NCBI RefSeq assembly: GCF_027596085.1
Contig: NC_072458.1
Location: 20,889,851 to 20,953,850 of the forward strand
Length of the DNA stretch: 64,000 nt
Source of the DNA: Anoplopoma fimbria
Taxonomy: Eukaryota; Chordata; Actinopteri; Perciformes; Anoplopomatidae
Direction of reading: 5' to 3'
Shown: positions 35,736-46,880 of the stretch, piece after piece
Numbering within the stretch: position 1 is the first letter of the stretch
How the letters are laid out: each line of letters starts with the position of its first letter
Made by a program: the position numbers and the translations under genes
The notes under the pieces: model-generated
The model's database searches: none
What the model saw: only the letters and a program-made list of their open reading frames with translations
What the model was told of the DNA's origin: nothing

Positions 35736-37139
35736 GCCTGGACCACTTGTGATTTTTGTTCATACCAAATAGATAATTCTATTCTATTCTAATACTTTCA
35801 TCACCTAAACACACTACGTTAAAACAAGGTCCTAATGTCCACCGCCTACTAAAAACCACAGCGGTGGGTGGTTCCTGGTCTGGGAGTGTCTGGGTCTATA
35901 GATCACACTCTGTATGACCATTTAGTTACTGAGACACATGAGGTCATTCCACAGAACCGACTTCATCCTGTGGTGTTAACACTGCCCGTGTCTTTCAACA
36001 TGATCACGCCCCTCAAACACACCGGCTTTCATCAACAGCAGGATGAAGTCAGAGCCCTTTCCTCAGCCTCCCCAATCACCCAGTGTAAACACCTCTGAAC
36101 CTTTTGCAGTGTAAACATCATCGAAACCTTTATAAGAAATAGATTTCCAGCTCCTTCATCTCTTTCTGTGAACCGGAGGCTTTGCTTCTCGGAGAAAGCT
36201 TCCGTGTGGAAGAAGGCCGAAGGAAAGCAGGGTGACTGAAACTGGTCTGAAGGCTGCTCCCACCACTTCTTAGATGAGATATTCATATATCCTTACAATG
36301 TTTGCATATGTATATCCTTCACTTGTAGAGCTGCATATCTGTGATGAGCAACAAAAAAAAAAAGAGATTTTGATTTATGCACACAGCCATGAGTGTGTAC
36401 TATCCTGTCTGCCATGTTGCATTTTGTGACTTTTCCCATGGTGTCAGCGATGCTATGATAAACGAGGGCCATTTTGACTTTAATTGAAGGTCAGCTGCAG
36501 CCGAGCCTTTGGTTGTAAAACCATTTTGAGCATTTTGTGTCATTTTTGTTCTTTTTTTTTTTTTTAAAGCTTCTAGATGGCCTTGACCCTGGTTTAAATT
36601 CAGACGTCTGACTCCTGGTTGTGATGTAGTAAAGCACACAACGCTTAAACATCACCAGAGACAGGATTTCTAAGATCATAGAAAGACATTTTAACAGTGA
36701 TTAGAAGCATCAACTACCATCTATTCTCCTGTGTTTGTATGTGCAGGCTAATGGTGTTAATAAGAGGCTCAATCGTGCACTCTTCCTCAGAATCCCAGTG
36801 TGTGGCTACATGTTTTCTGAGTGAATGTTCTGTACTTCATAATAACACCGTCTAAGGTGCTCGGCTGCACTGTAGGTGGACAGCTCGTTGTCAGCCCTTC
36901 AGCCTCGACATACCCCGCACACAGCCACACATAGATCGGCCCCATCATTAAAGTCTGGAGCACGGACAAATGGGGGAGGGGGGGGGAGTGATGGACGGAT
37001 GGGAAAAAAAGAGAAGACGGATTCAGGAGGGAGGATATTCTGGCGCATCATTAGCACCAGGGATGGAGAGAACCAGGAATAGAGGGATGTAATGAAGATG
37101 AGACGGTTCATTTGGGATTGCAAATTTACAAAAATATGC
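35736..37139. other. Intergenic DNA, no gene seen
   Basis: Includes a T14 run near 36551-36565 and a G-rich purine patch at 36971-37090. No gene was recognised. The 36000-36280 part is unique and balanced. Confidence 0.4.
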
Positions 37140-37330
37140 AAAAATGTGGAATATGAGAAGAAGCTTTTAATCCGCCTGCATCCCGTCATGCCTGCACAAA
37201 GCAATGTGTTTCCAAAGCAAGCCTAATTATCGATCGCTTGAAATTGTCAAAATACAGAAGATACACATTAAGCACAAACTAATTAACCACAAGTTCGATT
37301 GAGATTAAAAAGAAATGTCATAATACTGCG
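37140..37330. other. Candidate conserved non-coding element
   Basis: A unique stretch with CCTAATTATCGATCG at about 37222-37236 and ACTAATTAACCAC at about 37278-37290, two TAATTA-type homeodomain motifs separated by about 50 bp. No coding potential. Inference from motif content only. Confidence 0.22.
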
Positions 37331-38195
37331 TGAATGTGGTTTTCTTTTTCCGAAACACTGGAGAATTTGAGAATTTTCTAAGAACATTTGAAAATGCACA
37401 CAGAAAGGAAGCAGCTTCCCAATGTGACGTTCATTAGGAGAAGCAGTGACAATTAGCTAGATATGCTCACCAGACCGATCAGATATTTTAGTCAATTTCT
37501 CTGTGTAGAAATGAACCAATTTCCACAGAAATGTGCATCTAGAAAAAAAAAAAAAGGTCCTCACTTTGTCAGCAGTTTGTAATAAGCGGTGCTCTTGTAT
37601 TGACAGGTACTGGATTCTCCCATATCTGTCTGGCTGAGCTTATCCTGCCGGGCCTGAAATAGCAACAGTACCTTGAGTTTGAGTATCATTAATTCAGTTT
37701 AATTTCCTCTGCAATAACTCAAACATTCATATCCGCACATGAATTATTGGGTTGGAATATATCTTGAGCTTGCATCACCAGGAAAAGGCTGGAAGATGGA
37801 CTTGAAATTTTAAGCAGAGGCTCAATATTTGAACAGTGCGTTCCAGGAAACCACATAGAAATTGTATTGACTTCCATCACTTGTGTTTCACTTTAGCTCT
37901 CAGAGAATATTGAGCGTATTGAAAAAAACATCAGCCTGTCTCCAAGGCACAAAAGCGGTGAATAAGAAATGGAAAAAGGCTGCAATTATGGCTTGAGAGG
38001 GAGATTGATGAGAAGGATTCAGAGATGACAAAGCTAAACGGTAACAGTGTTTGACGTTAGCCTTTTCATTAAACAACGGACGGAATTGACCAGTTACATG
38101 TCGACAATATACCTTAAGCAGTTATAACTAATAATTCTATATTTATAATGGATCACATGAATGGGTTGGCTGGTGATGACGAAAGCACAGATAAC
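37331..38195. other. Intergenic DNA, no gene seen
   Basis: Unique sequence with an A13 run near 37543. The 37590-37800 part is non-repetitive and could be conserved, without proof. Confidence 0.35.
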
Positions 38196-38420
38196 CAGAA
38201 GGGCCCTCGGAGAGAGCAGACCTCACTCAAGGCCATAGTGAAAAATAATGCTTTCTGTGATTCAGATCTGCAGCAACATTCAATGGGTTCTTCCTCCGCC
38301 CACGCCACACCCTTTCACCAAGTTTCACGATAATCAGGCCAGTGGTTTTTAATTAATCCTGCTGACAGACCAACAGACCAAAGGGAAAACATAACCTCCT
38401 TGGCGGAGGTAATTATCACC
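38196..38420 (+). mobile_element. Interspersed retroposon-like fragment ('ttggcggaggtaat')
   Basis: Contains 'caatgggttcttcctccgcc', 'caccaagtttcacgataatc', 'ctgctgacagaccaacagacc' and 'aacctccttggcggaggtaa'. This series of phrases is familiar from the end of a very common teleost interspersed repeat. The class is not determined. Confidence 0.6.
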
Positions 38421-38649
38421 TCACTCCACTGTTCCTCTTTATAGCGCCTAACAGCTCTTTGTTTGGTTTACTCTCAGCGCTCAAGGTCAAGAGTGAGTTT
38501 TTGTTATTTTCCTGAGTTGTGTTATTTTTACTCTTCCCTGTTTGCCTTTTCTACAGAAGTGGACAAGCTAGCAAGGCTAACAAAATAAAAATAGCCTATT
38601 GACTCTTTCAGCTGTCTCCGTGGATCACGTCATCCTCACAATCCAGGTT

Positions 38650-38938
38650 ACATTACAGTCATTTAGCAGACGCTTTTATCCAAAGCGACTTACAGTCAGT
38701 AGTATATTACATATCATTCACCCATTCACACACTGATGACAGGCTACCATGCAAGGTGCCACCATCAGACTCTAACTAACATTCATCAACATCCAGTCCA
38801 CACCGATGGCAAGCCTTCAGGAGCAACTTGGGGTTAAGTGTCTTGCCCAAGGACACATCGACTGCCGAAGCCGGGTATCGAACCACCGACCCTCTGATTG
38901 GAGAACTACCTTGCTCTCCACTACGCCACAGCCGCCCC
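38650..38938 (-). mobile_element. Full-length tRNA-derived SINE, minus strand
   Basis: Read on the minus strand, the element begins with a tRNA-related head: an A box in GGCGTAGTGGAGAGC (plus 38913-38927) and a B box GGTTCGATACC (plus 38874-38884). The body follows with GTGTCCTTGGGCAAGACACTTAA, and the 3' tail carries CGCTTTGGATAAAAGCGTCTGC (plus 38672-38693), a stem-loop-forming tail shared by many teleost SINEs. Length, about 290 bp, and order are those of a complete copy. RNA polymerase III would initiate at the head. The B box is intact by eye, the A box approximate. Confidence 0.85.
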
Positions 38939-39215
38939 TAGGTTAGGAGTCTCCTTAAACCGGCAGACAAAGTGAGCGACCAGCTGTTGCAGCCGAATAT
39001 ATTTTGATCAGGAGTTGGTGGGGACCAAAACGGAGTGAAAAAGGAGCGAGAAAATTGTACTTGCATTCTTGAGAAACTTGACTCCAAATGAATGCTAATG
39101 TTGCTTTAGATGGATGTGTCGAAAAGCAACTCTTTGTCAACAAGTTTGCCATTTCAACTTCAAATGTTCTCATTTTCTCAGCTTGTTTTCCCCCAGTAGC
39201 CGAGAGATGTGTTAA
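38939..39215. mobile_element. Interspersed repeat T, longer copy
   Basis: From about 39012 it shares the 'agttggtggggaccaaaac' core with 10235-10300. It continues with 'actccaaatgaatgctaatg' and 'aacaagtttgccatttcaac', phrases I associate with the same dispersed repeat. The SINE ends immediately upstream. Confidence 0.5.
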
Positions 39216-40095
39216 TGCAGGTTTCAATTCAAATGCAGAAGTCAGAAGTTTTTGCGGCACAGCTGTTGGATTTAGACTGAGGGCGAGGCCTCGGCAACAA
39301 CCCCCCCGAAATAGCGACATCAAGGTGACAGTAATCAATGCATACATCGTGGACAACGTGAGAGGAAAATTTGGCAGGTGAGGAGACAGGACAACAGACC
39401 GGGAATGGAAATGAGAGACGGTGGCAGTAGAGGCGGAATAAGAAATGCAAAAAAGGGGTGAAAAGAAAGAGAGGAAGAAAATGGACGACGGGAGAAGAGA
39501 AAGCAAAGATGCTTATGTGACAGAATCAGCAGGTTTTTTATACAACTGGAGAAAGAAAAGTATTTTAAAGAGCTGAAGCGTTCTAATATGTATATGTGTG
39601 TGTGTGTGTGTGCTTGTATGTGTGTGCGTGAGAAAGACAGAGCTCATGTGTTTGTGACCTCTTCTGAGCATGTGGGTATGTGTGTGGGTAAGAAAGCTGT
39701 CAACTACTCCAGGCGAGAGAGTTCCAGCAGTGTGTCAACCTAATGGGCAGAAACTGGGGCATTGTGAATTATTCAACAGCTTTTTAGGGGGAGAGGAGAC
39801 GCTTCCAATATCTTCCCTTAGGAAAAACGTAAGGACCCCGCTCTCATAATACAGACACATGCTCGCACACAGCACAGCATGTGTGCCTAACAACTATGCC
39901 ATCAGTTCGTTCTCTGCCGATAGGTCCTAAAACTCCCAAACTAATGCTCTAAAAACAAACACAGCAGCAGCTAGCTCAAACCCACTGAGACTTCCCATGT
40001 TAGTTAAAGGAAAATACACCAAGCTGTTGAGCAATTGTTCCACTGGTGACTTATTGTGCCTCATTTCACATACCCCTCCGGCTGTGAAAAATTGA
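39216..40095. other. Intergenic DNA, short (TG)n
   Basis: A (TG)9-10 array lies at 39594-39612. The 183-codon minus-strand frame at 38955-39506 crosses repeat T and a pyrimidine-rich tract and has no recognisable domain. No gene. Confidence 0.45.
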
Positions 40096-40800
40096 AGAAA
40101 AGTGCCTAAAACGTGCATTCTTTGTATTGACCAGCAGAGGGCGACGCCTCTGGATGCAAAAAGAAGTCTGATTGTATAGAAGTCAATAAGAAAATGATCC
40201 TACTTCTCACTTGGTTTATATGATTAATACAGCATGATGTTCATTTAGTAAATTATGGTCCCATTTAGAGTCAAATAGACCATAAGGCAGGTAATGCTTT
40301 AGGGCGGGGCTACCTTGCGATTGACAGGTCGCTACCGAGGCGCTGTCTGGTCTGGAAGGTGTCACATGTTTTTGTCTTACAACTTTGACACTCATGTGTT
40401 TTCAGTTCATGAAAGTTAATTGTAACTGTTTTGGTCCCCTAAATACAGTACACACCTTCTCATTCAATGGTTTTTTTTCTTTCTTTTTTCATTTCTACAT
40501 TGTAGATTAATATTGAAGACATCCAAACTATGAAGGAACACATATGGAATTATGTGGTAAACAAACAAATGCTCAACAAACCAGAATATGTTTTATATTT
40601 TAGATTCTTCAAAGTAGTTGAATGAGAAGGTGTGTCCAAACTTTTGACTGGTACTGTATATGTCATTTTCAGCTTTTGGTTGTCTTAGCTACACTCTCTT
40701 GAGTCACTTCTAGTTGAAAAAAACAAGATGGCCACTGCCAAAATGCTAGCGTGAGGCGTCAAACCTGTAGTCCACAAACCAATAAGTGACGTTATGGTGA
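40096..40800 (-). mobile_element. Interspersed repeat U, copy 1, interrupted by a Tc1-derived MITE
   Basis: This is the reverse complement of 62372-62912. It shares, in order, 'agagggcgacgcctctgg', 'accataaggcaggtaatgc', 'agggcggggctacc', 'gattgacaggt', then the 211-bp insertion, then 'cagcttttggttg', 'caagatggccactgcc' and 'gtccacaaaccaat'. Excluding the insertion the copy is about 494 bp against about 541 bp at 62 kb. The family is a familiar teleost repeat without coding capacity. Confidence 0.75.
40446..40656. mobile_element. Tc1/mariner-derived MITE, 211 bp
   Basis: Flanked by TA at 40444-40445 and 40657-40658, with CAGTAC and GTACTG ends. The right terminal repeat GAATGAGAAGGTGTGTCCAA plus ACTTTTGACTGGTACTG is long. 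The left one matches its reverse complement except that about 17 bp are missing just inside CAGTA. The interior ('ttctacattgtagattaat', 'gaagacatccaaactatg') is the well-known end of a teleost Tc1-like element, with all transposase coding sequence absent. TA target duplication and paired ends establish a Tc1/mariner cut-and-paste insertion that could only have moved with a transposase supplied in trans. Confidence 0.88.
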
Positions 40801-40819
40801 ATACTTTCACTTTTTAAAG

Positions 40820-41155
40820 TTGGATTCAGCTCGGCTCGACTTGACTCACTTTTCATACCATGCGGGACCTTTTGTCTATTTTGTTTTCCACAGCAGATAG
40901 CACCACCTGCAGGCTTGAATTCTTAGCTCATCGGCATAGCGTCATTGCGTGAAACTGCCATGACCTCATCATCAGTGCTGCATATCCAATCCCGCGCAAG
41001 TACCAATTTTAGGCGTGATTCTCTCTAACCAATCAGAAGCCTGCAGTGTTTTAACTCCCCCCTTCTAGTATCGCATCAGCTTGCTTGGAAGCCAGAAAAA
41101 ATACCAGGTAGTGGTGCTATTACATTTAGTGGAAATGAGCCATAATAGGAATATC
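40820..41155. mobile_element. Possible interspersed MITE ('gactcacttttcatacc')
   Basis: Starts with 'aaagttggattcagctcggc' and 'gactcacttttcataccatg' and ends with 'tagtggaaatgagccataa', phrasing that resembles a common teleost DNA-transposon derivative. Terminal repeats could not be firmly paired. Confidence 0.4.
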
Positions 41156-42284
41156 TTTATCACCCTTGTGTGCATGCGAAATAACTGGTGCTCTGGAAAT
41201 TATTTACTTTGATAGATGTTAGGGAACCACAGCTGCAGTGCCCCACTATCCAACAACTAATGTTATCAGAACTTCCATTAATCCCTGAACTGATCATTAT
41301 CCACATAAATCATGTGTGTTATTAACTTTCTCTTAAAAAAGCATTGGCCTTTCTTAATATCAGTGCCATTAGTCACACAAGCATTTATAACCGAAACTTT
41401 TTGGAATTTGGAATAACTCATGGAGGCCAAATATACTTGCATGTCAACGAGTTCAACTTTGGTTAAATAAAAGTGAGGTATCATATTAGACATTTTATGC
41501 AACCGTGCTCTGTCAATGCCAAGAGTTTTCCTCTTTCGTACCACTTTTCTCATGAACTAAACAAGTTCAACCAACAGTAGCTACTGCACAACGATTATGA
41601 ATGGAAGCTTGGCTAACAATGCTAATGGAGGTAACTTAAGTGGAGGTGGATTGAGCCGAACACACACTGAAATGACAGCTGCAGAGAAACGAACAGCTTA
41701 ATAGCAACGCTCAGTTCTCGTCTTAAACTAACGTATCAAATGAATCATGCCGGCAAGCCTTATGGATCGAAAATCTTTAGAAAAGTTTCCTGTTATGCAG
41801 CTTGTTTCCTTGAGTAGCTGTCACTCTTGGCGGCTGCTGGAGTCTTATTGCAGCATGTCTGTTCAAAAGGGAGAACAACAGAAAGTCTGAAGAAAGCATT
41901 GCTGCACCGGTCTGAATGGATCCACACTGACAGAAACGGCACAACAGAAAGGCATTCAGCACAAAGATGGCGATGAAGTGTTGCTCTTCGTTTTTGTCTC
42001 CTGAACTCTCAGCTGCCAGAGTCCAGCCTTAAGTAACAGATGACATTTACAACAAGGTCTGGTTCCACGTTTACCTGTCTGCCACTCTCTCCTGTGTCAC
42101 CCCCCCACCCCGCCCCCTCGCCCCCTCGCCCTTCTTCAAACTCCCTCTCCCCCTGCTTCTCTCTCTCCATCCAATCTCACTCACTGACATTTAATTAGTT
42201 GGTGAGTGGAGGACATCTCACCTCATCAGCCCTGTAGTGTTGCTGACCTTTTCCGACTGGGTCACTCATCTGCCATTAGAGCAC
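41156..42284. other. Intergenic DNA, no gene seen
   Basis: A 91-codon minus-strand frame at 41278-41553 has an ordinary, non-repetitive composition but no family I recognise and no splice context. A C-rich patch lies at 42100-42130. Confidence 0.4.
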
Positions 42285-42441
<157 letters not shown>

Positions 42442-42591
42442 TCGTCATCCTCTTGGTACTAACAAAAAATACTTCAGTGCGATGTTGAAATGAGCCAGCT
42501 GGTGATCTGGCAATCGGCAGTAAGGTAGAGTTTTATTTTGCATAAATGAGATGAAGTCACATGGAAATTTGCTGATTTGTGATGCAGCCAG

Positions 42592-42593
<2 letters not shown>

Positions 42594-42671
<78 letters not shown>
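42594..42671. repeat. (TG)n microsatellite, 78 bp
   Basis: Pure TG, opposite strand sense to the CA arrays on both sides. Confidence 0.98.
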
Positions 42672-42675
<4 letters not shown>

Positions 42676-42861
42676 CATCTTCTTACATTGAAGTGGGTTT
42701 GATGACTTGGTGAATGTTGTTTGTGTGTACGAGAGGAGGCTTCCTTTCACTCGGTTGCATCACTCCAATCAGCTTTCATAAGAGGAGACGACCAACAACA
42801 GTTATCCTTTCATCTCTGGTCAGTGCAACATGGACTTTGCAACACACATGCACATAGACGG

Positions 42862-42863
<2 letters not shown>

Positions 42864-42931
<68 letters not shown>
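42864..42931. repeat. (CA)n microsatellite, 68 bp
   Basis: Pure alternating CA, the third array in 650 bp. Confidence 0.98.
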
Positions 42932-42933
<2 letters not shown>

Positions 42934-43146
42934 AGTCAAAGCCAATCAGAAGTTTCCACCTGTCTGTCCCCCCCCCAACGTCTTCTCTACACTCCTTTGC
43001 GCTGTGACATATCACCCAGCAACATCAGCTGCTAGACACCTCCCATCAGGATCGGTTTGAAGGCCTTTTAATCTGCCCTCTAAAGAAGTCTTTGCTGTCA
43101 ATGGAGGGAAACGTGACCCCAATACCAAAGGCGGAGGAAGGATGGG
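42932..43146. other. Spacer, no gene seen
   Basis: Short unique stretch with a C9 run at 42968-42976. Confidence 0.4.
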
Positions 43147-43173
43147 GTGGGGTGGTGGTGGTGGTGGTGGTGG
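43147..43173. repeat. (GGT)n trinucleotide repeat
   Basis: Eight to nine GGT units. A T11 run follows at 43252-43262. Confidence 0.93.
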
Positions 43174-45864
43174 AGGGTGAGGGGGTGAGGGCCTGGCAGA
43201 GCGAGCTACCCAACTGGCCCTGCATGCTGGTGTTGGGCTGCAGCCCAGACAGTTTTTTTTTTTCCCCTCTTTTTTTCGGCCAGAAAGGTTGGAAAACATC
43301 CTCCGCATAGACATAGAGGAGAGGAAAAATGCAGCTTTATCACGGAGGGTTGTAGAGTCAGGGATCAGTACACAGAGAAGTGAAAGTAACAAAGGGAGAT
43401 GTGGAAAGGAATGCAGATAACTAGCTGAATATAGAGTAAAGAAAATATTAAAATAGAGCTTTAAATGTTCATCTTTATTACTAATTACTAATGATTTTTG
43501 ATAACATATTTTGTATTTTTTTGTAAAGCACTTTGCTGCTTGAAAGACCATTGACATTGTTAGCTTGCCCTCAAACATTAAGGATCCTGCTGTTGCACTG
43601 CAAAGTTATGAAGCGGTTTTCCAAAATTCATGAATATCTTCAGTAAATCTGCATTACATCATGTTTTGGTCACTTTATTTAGTTTTAAACTAACTTGTTA
43701 ACAAGCAGGAACTGCAGATGGAGCAATAGTAGCATTCGTATTTTGCCATTATTTCCACCAGGAGGATCATGCGATTGGAAGATTATGCGTCTGCATGAGT
43801 GAGTGTGCATATCTCCGTCTGTCCACGGCTAATCTCACATTCTGCTGCAGCAAACTGCGTAATATATTGGGTGGCCAGTTATGGCTGCATGTGAAAGGAT
43901 CTCTTGTGGTTGCGGTGACCCGGGTTAGGGGCCGCCAGTGCTAACACAGCTGAGTGCATCGCCAAACCCTAACCACTGCTCTGCGCCAAGAGACACAGTC
44001 GGGGAAAACAGTTTGTCACTTTTAGTTTTGTGGACGGTGTGTTTGGCTAACAACTAACAGACCTACTTGTGCACACACTGTTGAGTACATTGCTGCTACT
44101 AAGCCACTGCTATGATGACAGACAGCTTGGCGAGTTTAATATTTTTCGTATTATTGTAAAAATGTCTTATACTTCGATTTTGAGCTGATTGCTTGCATAC
44201 ATCACCTCTTGTTTTTTAGTTTGAATACATTGTGTTTTAGAAAGCCTTACAGGCCAATAGTTTCTAAGCGGTACACACAATACAGCAGTGGTTGTTACAG
44301 TTTAGCCAACATGATGCCAGAACAAACATCAGCTTTAACTCAAAAAGATATGGAGCAGATATAATCATTCAAGTAACACAAAGGTGCCTCCACCAGATGT
44401 CTAGACATGAGAAAACAATCACCTGCTCATTCTGTTAGCTTTGGTCATAGAAACCATTTCCAGACACAAGGCCCTCTCCGGCAGATGGTTTGACAGCCCT
44501 GAAACGGAGAATGAGGTCCTGAGAGCCATCATTATGGCCCTGCCATCCTCATGTCACTGGCATGATGTCTGTCAATATGTCATCTCACACCACACCTTCT
44601 CCATCCGTCTGTGGCCAGAGCAGCCCAGGGCCGGGGCACTACATTATCTCCTTGGCCTCCTGGTTAGCTCTGTTCGCTCAAAAAGCCAGACCACTCTACA
44701 ATGGAGGGTCATGAGACTGGAGTTTTTTTTTTATCCATACCAGTGGCTCAGGCAGCTGCTGCAGACAGAGAAAAAATCACCTGGTGCAGTCTTTGGAAGC
44801 AGAAAGCTGCAGTGTCTTGGCCTTTTCAAGGCGCTTGTTTGCCCACCACTCCACATGATGTCCAACAAACTCACTGCAATCACAGTGTAACCACCAACTA
44901 CACAGCCATTCAAGCCTCCATTCAATGACAAGAAAAACACCTCAGTAAAGCTGCCAACTAATGTGTGTAAACAACTACAGCAAGAAAAGTGTCACTGATC
45001 CCTTTTGATTTCAGACCGTCTGGAACCCCTGTAGAGTCCAAACCAGATAAATGCAACCAGGGCAGAGCGGCCCAGAGAAACACCACAGCCTTTTCACAAC
45101 AGATGACACCATTAGGTCAGAGCAGACTGCCTTTCCATCACTCCTCCATCCTTTTCGGTCCAGTCAATTTAAGACCAGGCTGTAAGACAGACCTGTCAGG
45201 CCCCTCAGTGCCTCATTTAGCGGTTTAGTTCAGGAGACCAGCTCTGCCAATGTACAATCTGTCACTATTGTAAATATACCATCATGTTGGAAGAACCACA
45301 ACTTACAGCATTAAAAGTTAAAAAGTCACCCCTGGGTGCTACAACAATTAGTATAAAAAAATTCCCAAGAAGAGAAATGTTACAGAATGGGAATCTTACC
45401 CACATTTTGACCAGCGTATAGTTAGTTATAATATTAGAATGAAATGTAAAATGGGACAATTCATTGTAGCAGAATATGAAATTCCTCTGGTCTTGTAACA
45501 GTGGTTTACCAAAGCTTACTTTTTCAGCTTGCACAGCGTTTAATCCATTCCTTAGATTTTTGCTGTCTTTATTTTTGGTTTTGGATATTTATACCAGGAG
45601 TATTGCTCTCACTACAGTCCAATTCAAACCGCACAAAGCCTAACAGATCTGCCGTGCCTAGTTATGGTTGCCGAGTTATGATTGGACAATCTCTGTCCAG
45701 GTGAGGGCTTTAACACACGGTCAGTTGTTGTTACGGCTCATGTCCACTTCAAGCCATAAAAGTTTTGTGAGAAAATCAAGGGTAAATTTCATCCTATTCC
45801 TATCTGAACATACTATGCAGTCACCGCCTAGTGTGATAAATCCAAAAGAGCGCCCTTGAGCTGG
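43174..45864. other. Long intergenic stretch, no gene identified
   Basis: At 43910-43995 the minus strand reads GCAGTGGTTAGGG ... CCCGGGTCACCG, faintly like a tRNA-derived SINE head. The 149-codon plus-strand frame at 44441-44890 and the 79-codon frame at 44989-45228 have mixed composition but no recognised motif and no convincing splice sites, and the first is crossed by a T10 run at 44725-44734. I would not call either a gene. Confidence 0.35.
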
Positions 45865-46045
45865 AAAATATTTTCAAACCTCTCATCTGCACTGCTCTTC
45901 TGCAAGTGTCCTTGAGCAATTCAAAGCATTCCCTACCTGCTCCAGGGAGGCTCTTCTTTGGTTGGCCCTGACCTCTAATCTCCGAGAGGCGAGGGGAGAG
46001 AGAATTTCCCCAGGGATCAACAAAGTATTACATTATTATTATTCT
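45865..46045 (+). mobile_element. SINE/LINE 3' fragment with ATT tail
   Basis: 'caagtgtccttgagcaattc' and 'ccctacctgctccaggg' are shared with 46802-46845. The 3' end 'gaatttccccagggatcaacaaagt' followed by tattacattattattatt is the typical hairpin plus short-repeat tail of teleost retroposons. The head is missing. Confidence 0.65.
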
Positions 46046-46406
46046 GGCCCTAAAAAGAAAGGGGAAACAATTTGATGGATGGAGCTTCAGATCAGAAGAG
46101 ATTTCATAAAACTCTCCCTGTTTACCTTTAGCCATAGATAAAAAGCGCACATAGCCATCAGGGCCGCACTAAGAAGTTAAGGTTTTAAAAGTGAGCCTAG
46201 GGAAAGAATGATAAATTAAGGTATTTATTATAATCTGCTTCTAGTTATTTCACTTTGAGAAGGTATTTTCTACACCGTTTAGCTTCACACAATAGAGTGT
46301 ATGAGACTGTTAAAACGACAAGATTTGAAGAATTAATGAATATCTGCTATTATTCCTGGGCATTGAAAGTAATAGGACATTTTCTCAAACTCACATCATT
46401 TCTGTA

Positions 46407-46624
46407 CCTCCAGTTTACAGCGACATTACTGCCAAAAGCTGCTATTTATCACTTTAAGCCTCCGAAAAAACATTTCTGCAGGATATAGTCTCGAAACTTC
46501 GATAATGTTCATTAATACACAGTTTACCTCCAGTTTAAGCGACATTACTGCCAAAAGCTGCTATTTATCACTTTAAGCCTCCTAAAACACATTTCTGCAG
46601 GATATAGTCTAGAAACTTCGATAA
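46407..46624 (+). repeat. 120-bp tandem duplication running into the assembly gap
   Basis: The unit starting 'cctccagttta' at 46407 starts again at 46527. The first 98 bp of both units differ by only a few substitutions and a single-base deletion ('tttacagcg' against 'tttaagcg'). The second unit is cut by the N run. It is a recent local duplication, and more units may be hidden in the gap. Confidence 0.92.
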
Positions 46625-46724
46625 NNNNNNNNNNNNNNNNNNNNNNNNNNNNNNNNNNNNNNNNNNNNNNNNNNNNNNNNNNNNNNNNNNNNNNNNNNNN
46701 NNNNNNNNNNNNNNNNNNNNNNNN
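46625..46724. other. Assembly gap, exactly 100 N
   Basis: A run of 100 N, the usual placeholder for a gap of unknown size. It begins inside the second unit of a 120-bp tandem repeat, suggesting an unresolved repeat array. Confidence 0.99.
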
Positions 46725-46727
46725 AGT

Positions 46728-46880
46728 GGAGTGGTGCGTAGGCGTCCTTTAATCACACGTCACGGGTTCAAGCCCATCTGACAACAAACAGTCACAGTGC
46801 TCAAGTGTCCTTGACAAGGAACTGAAGCCCTACCTGCTCCAGGGGTGCTTTTGAGAAGAGAAAGGGAAAATTAAAAGTCT
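46728..46880 (+). mobile_element. tRNA-derived SINE fragment with B box
   Basis: The B box GGTTCAAGCCC sits at 46765-46775. The body 'tcaagtgtccttgacaagg' and 'ccctacctgctccagggg' matches the fragment at 45.9 kb. The head, with the A box, would lie in or beside the gap. Confidence 0.65.

Noticed and set aside
38870..38938. tRNA gene suggested by A and B boxes
   Set aside because: The head is followed by SINE body and tail, and the tRNA fold is degenerate, so it is a SINE and not a functional tRNA.
38955..39506. 183-codon minus-strand frame
   Set aside because: It overlaps an interspersed repeat and pyrimidine-rich DNA and encodes nothing recognisable.
41278..41553. 91-codon minus-strand frame with many Lys and Met residues
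   Set aside because: No family recognised and no flanking exon signals; the length is within chance for AT-moderate DNA.
43910..43995. Possible second tRNA-like or SINE head on the minus strand
   Set aside because: Only short stretches resemble A and B boxes, and no body or tail follows.
44441..44890. 149-codon plus-strand frame of ordinary composition
   Set aside because: Crossed by a T10 run, no recognised motif, no good splice sites. It could be a decayed unknown element, but I cannot support a gene call.
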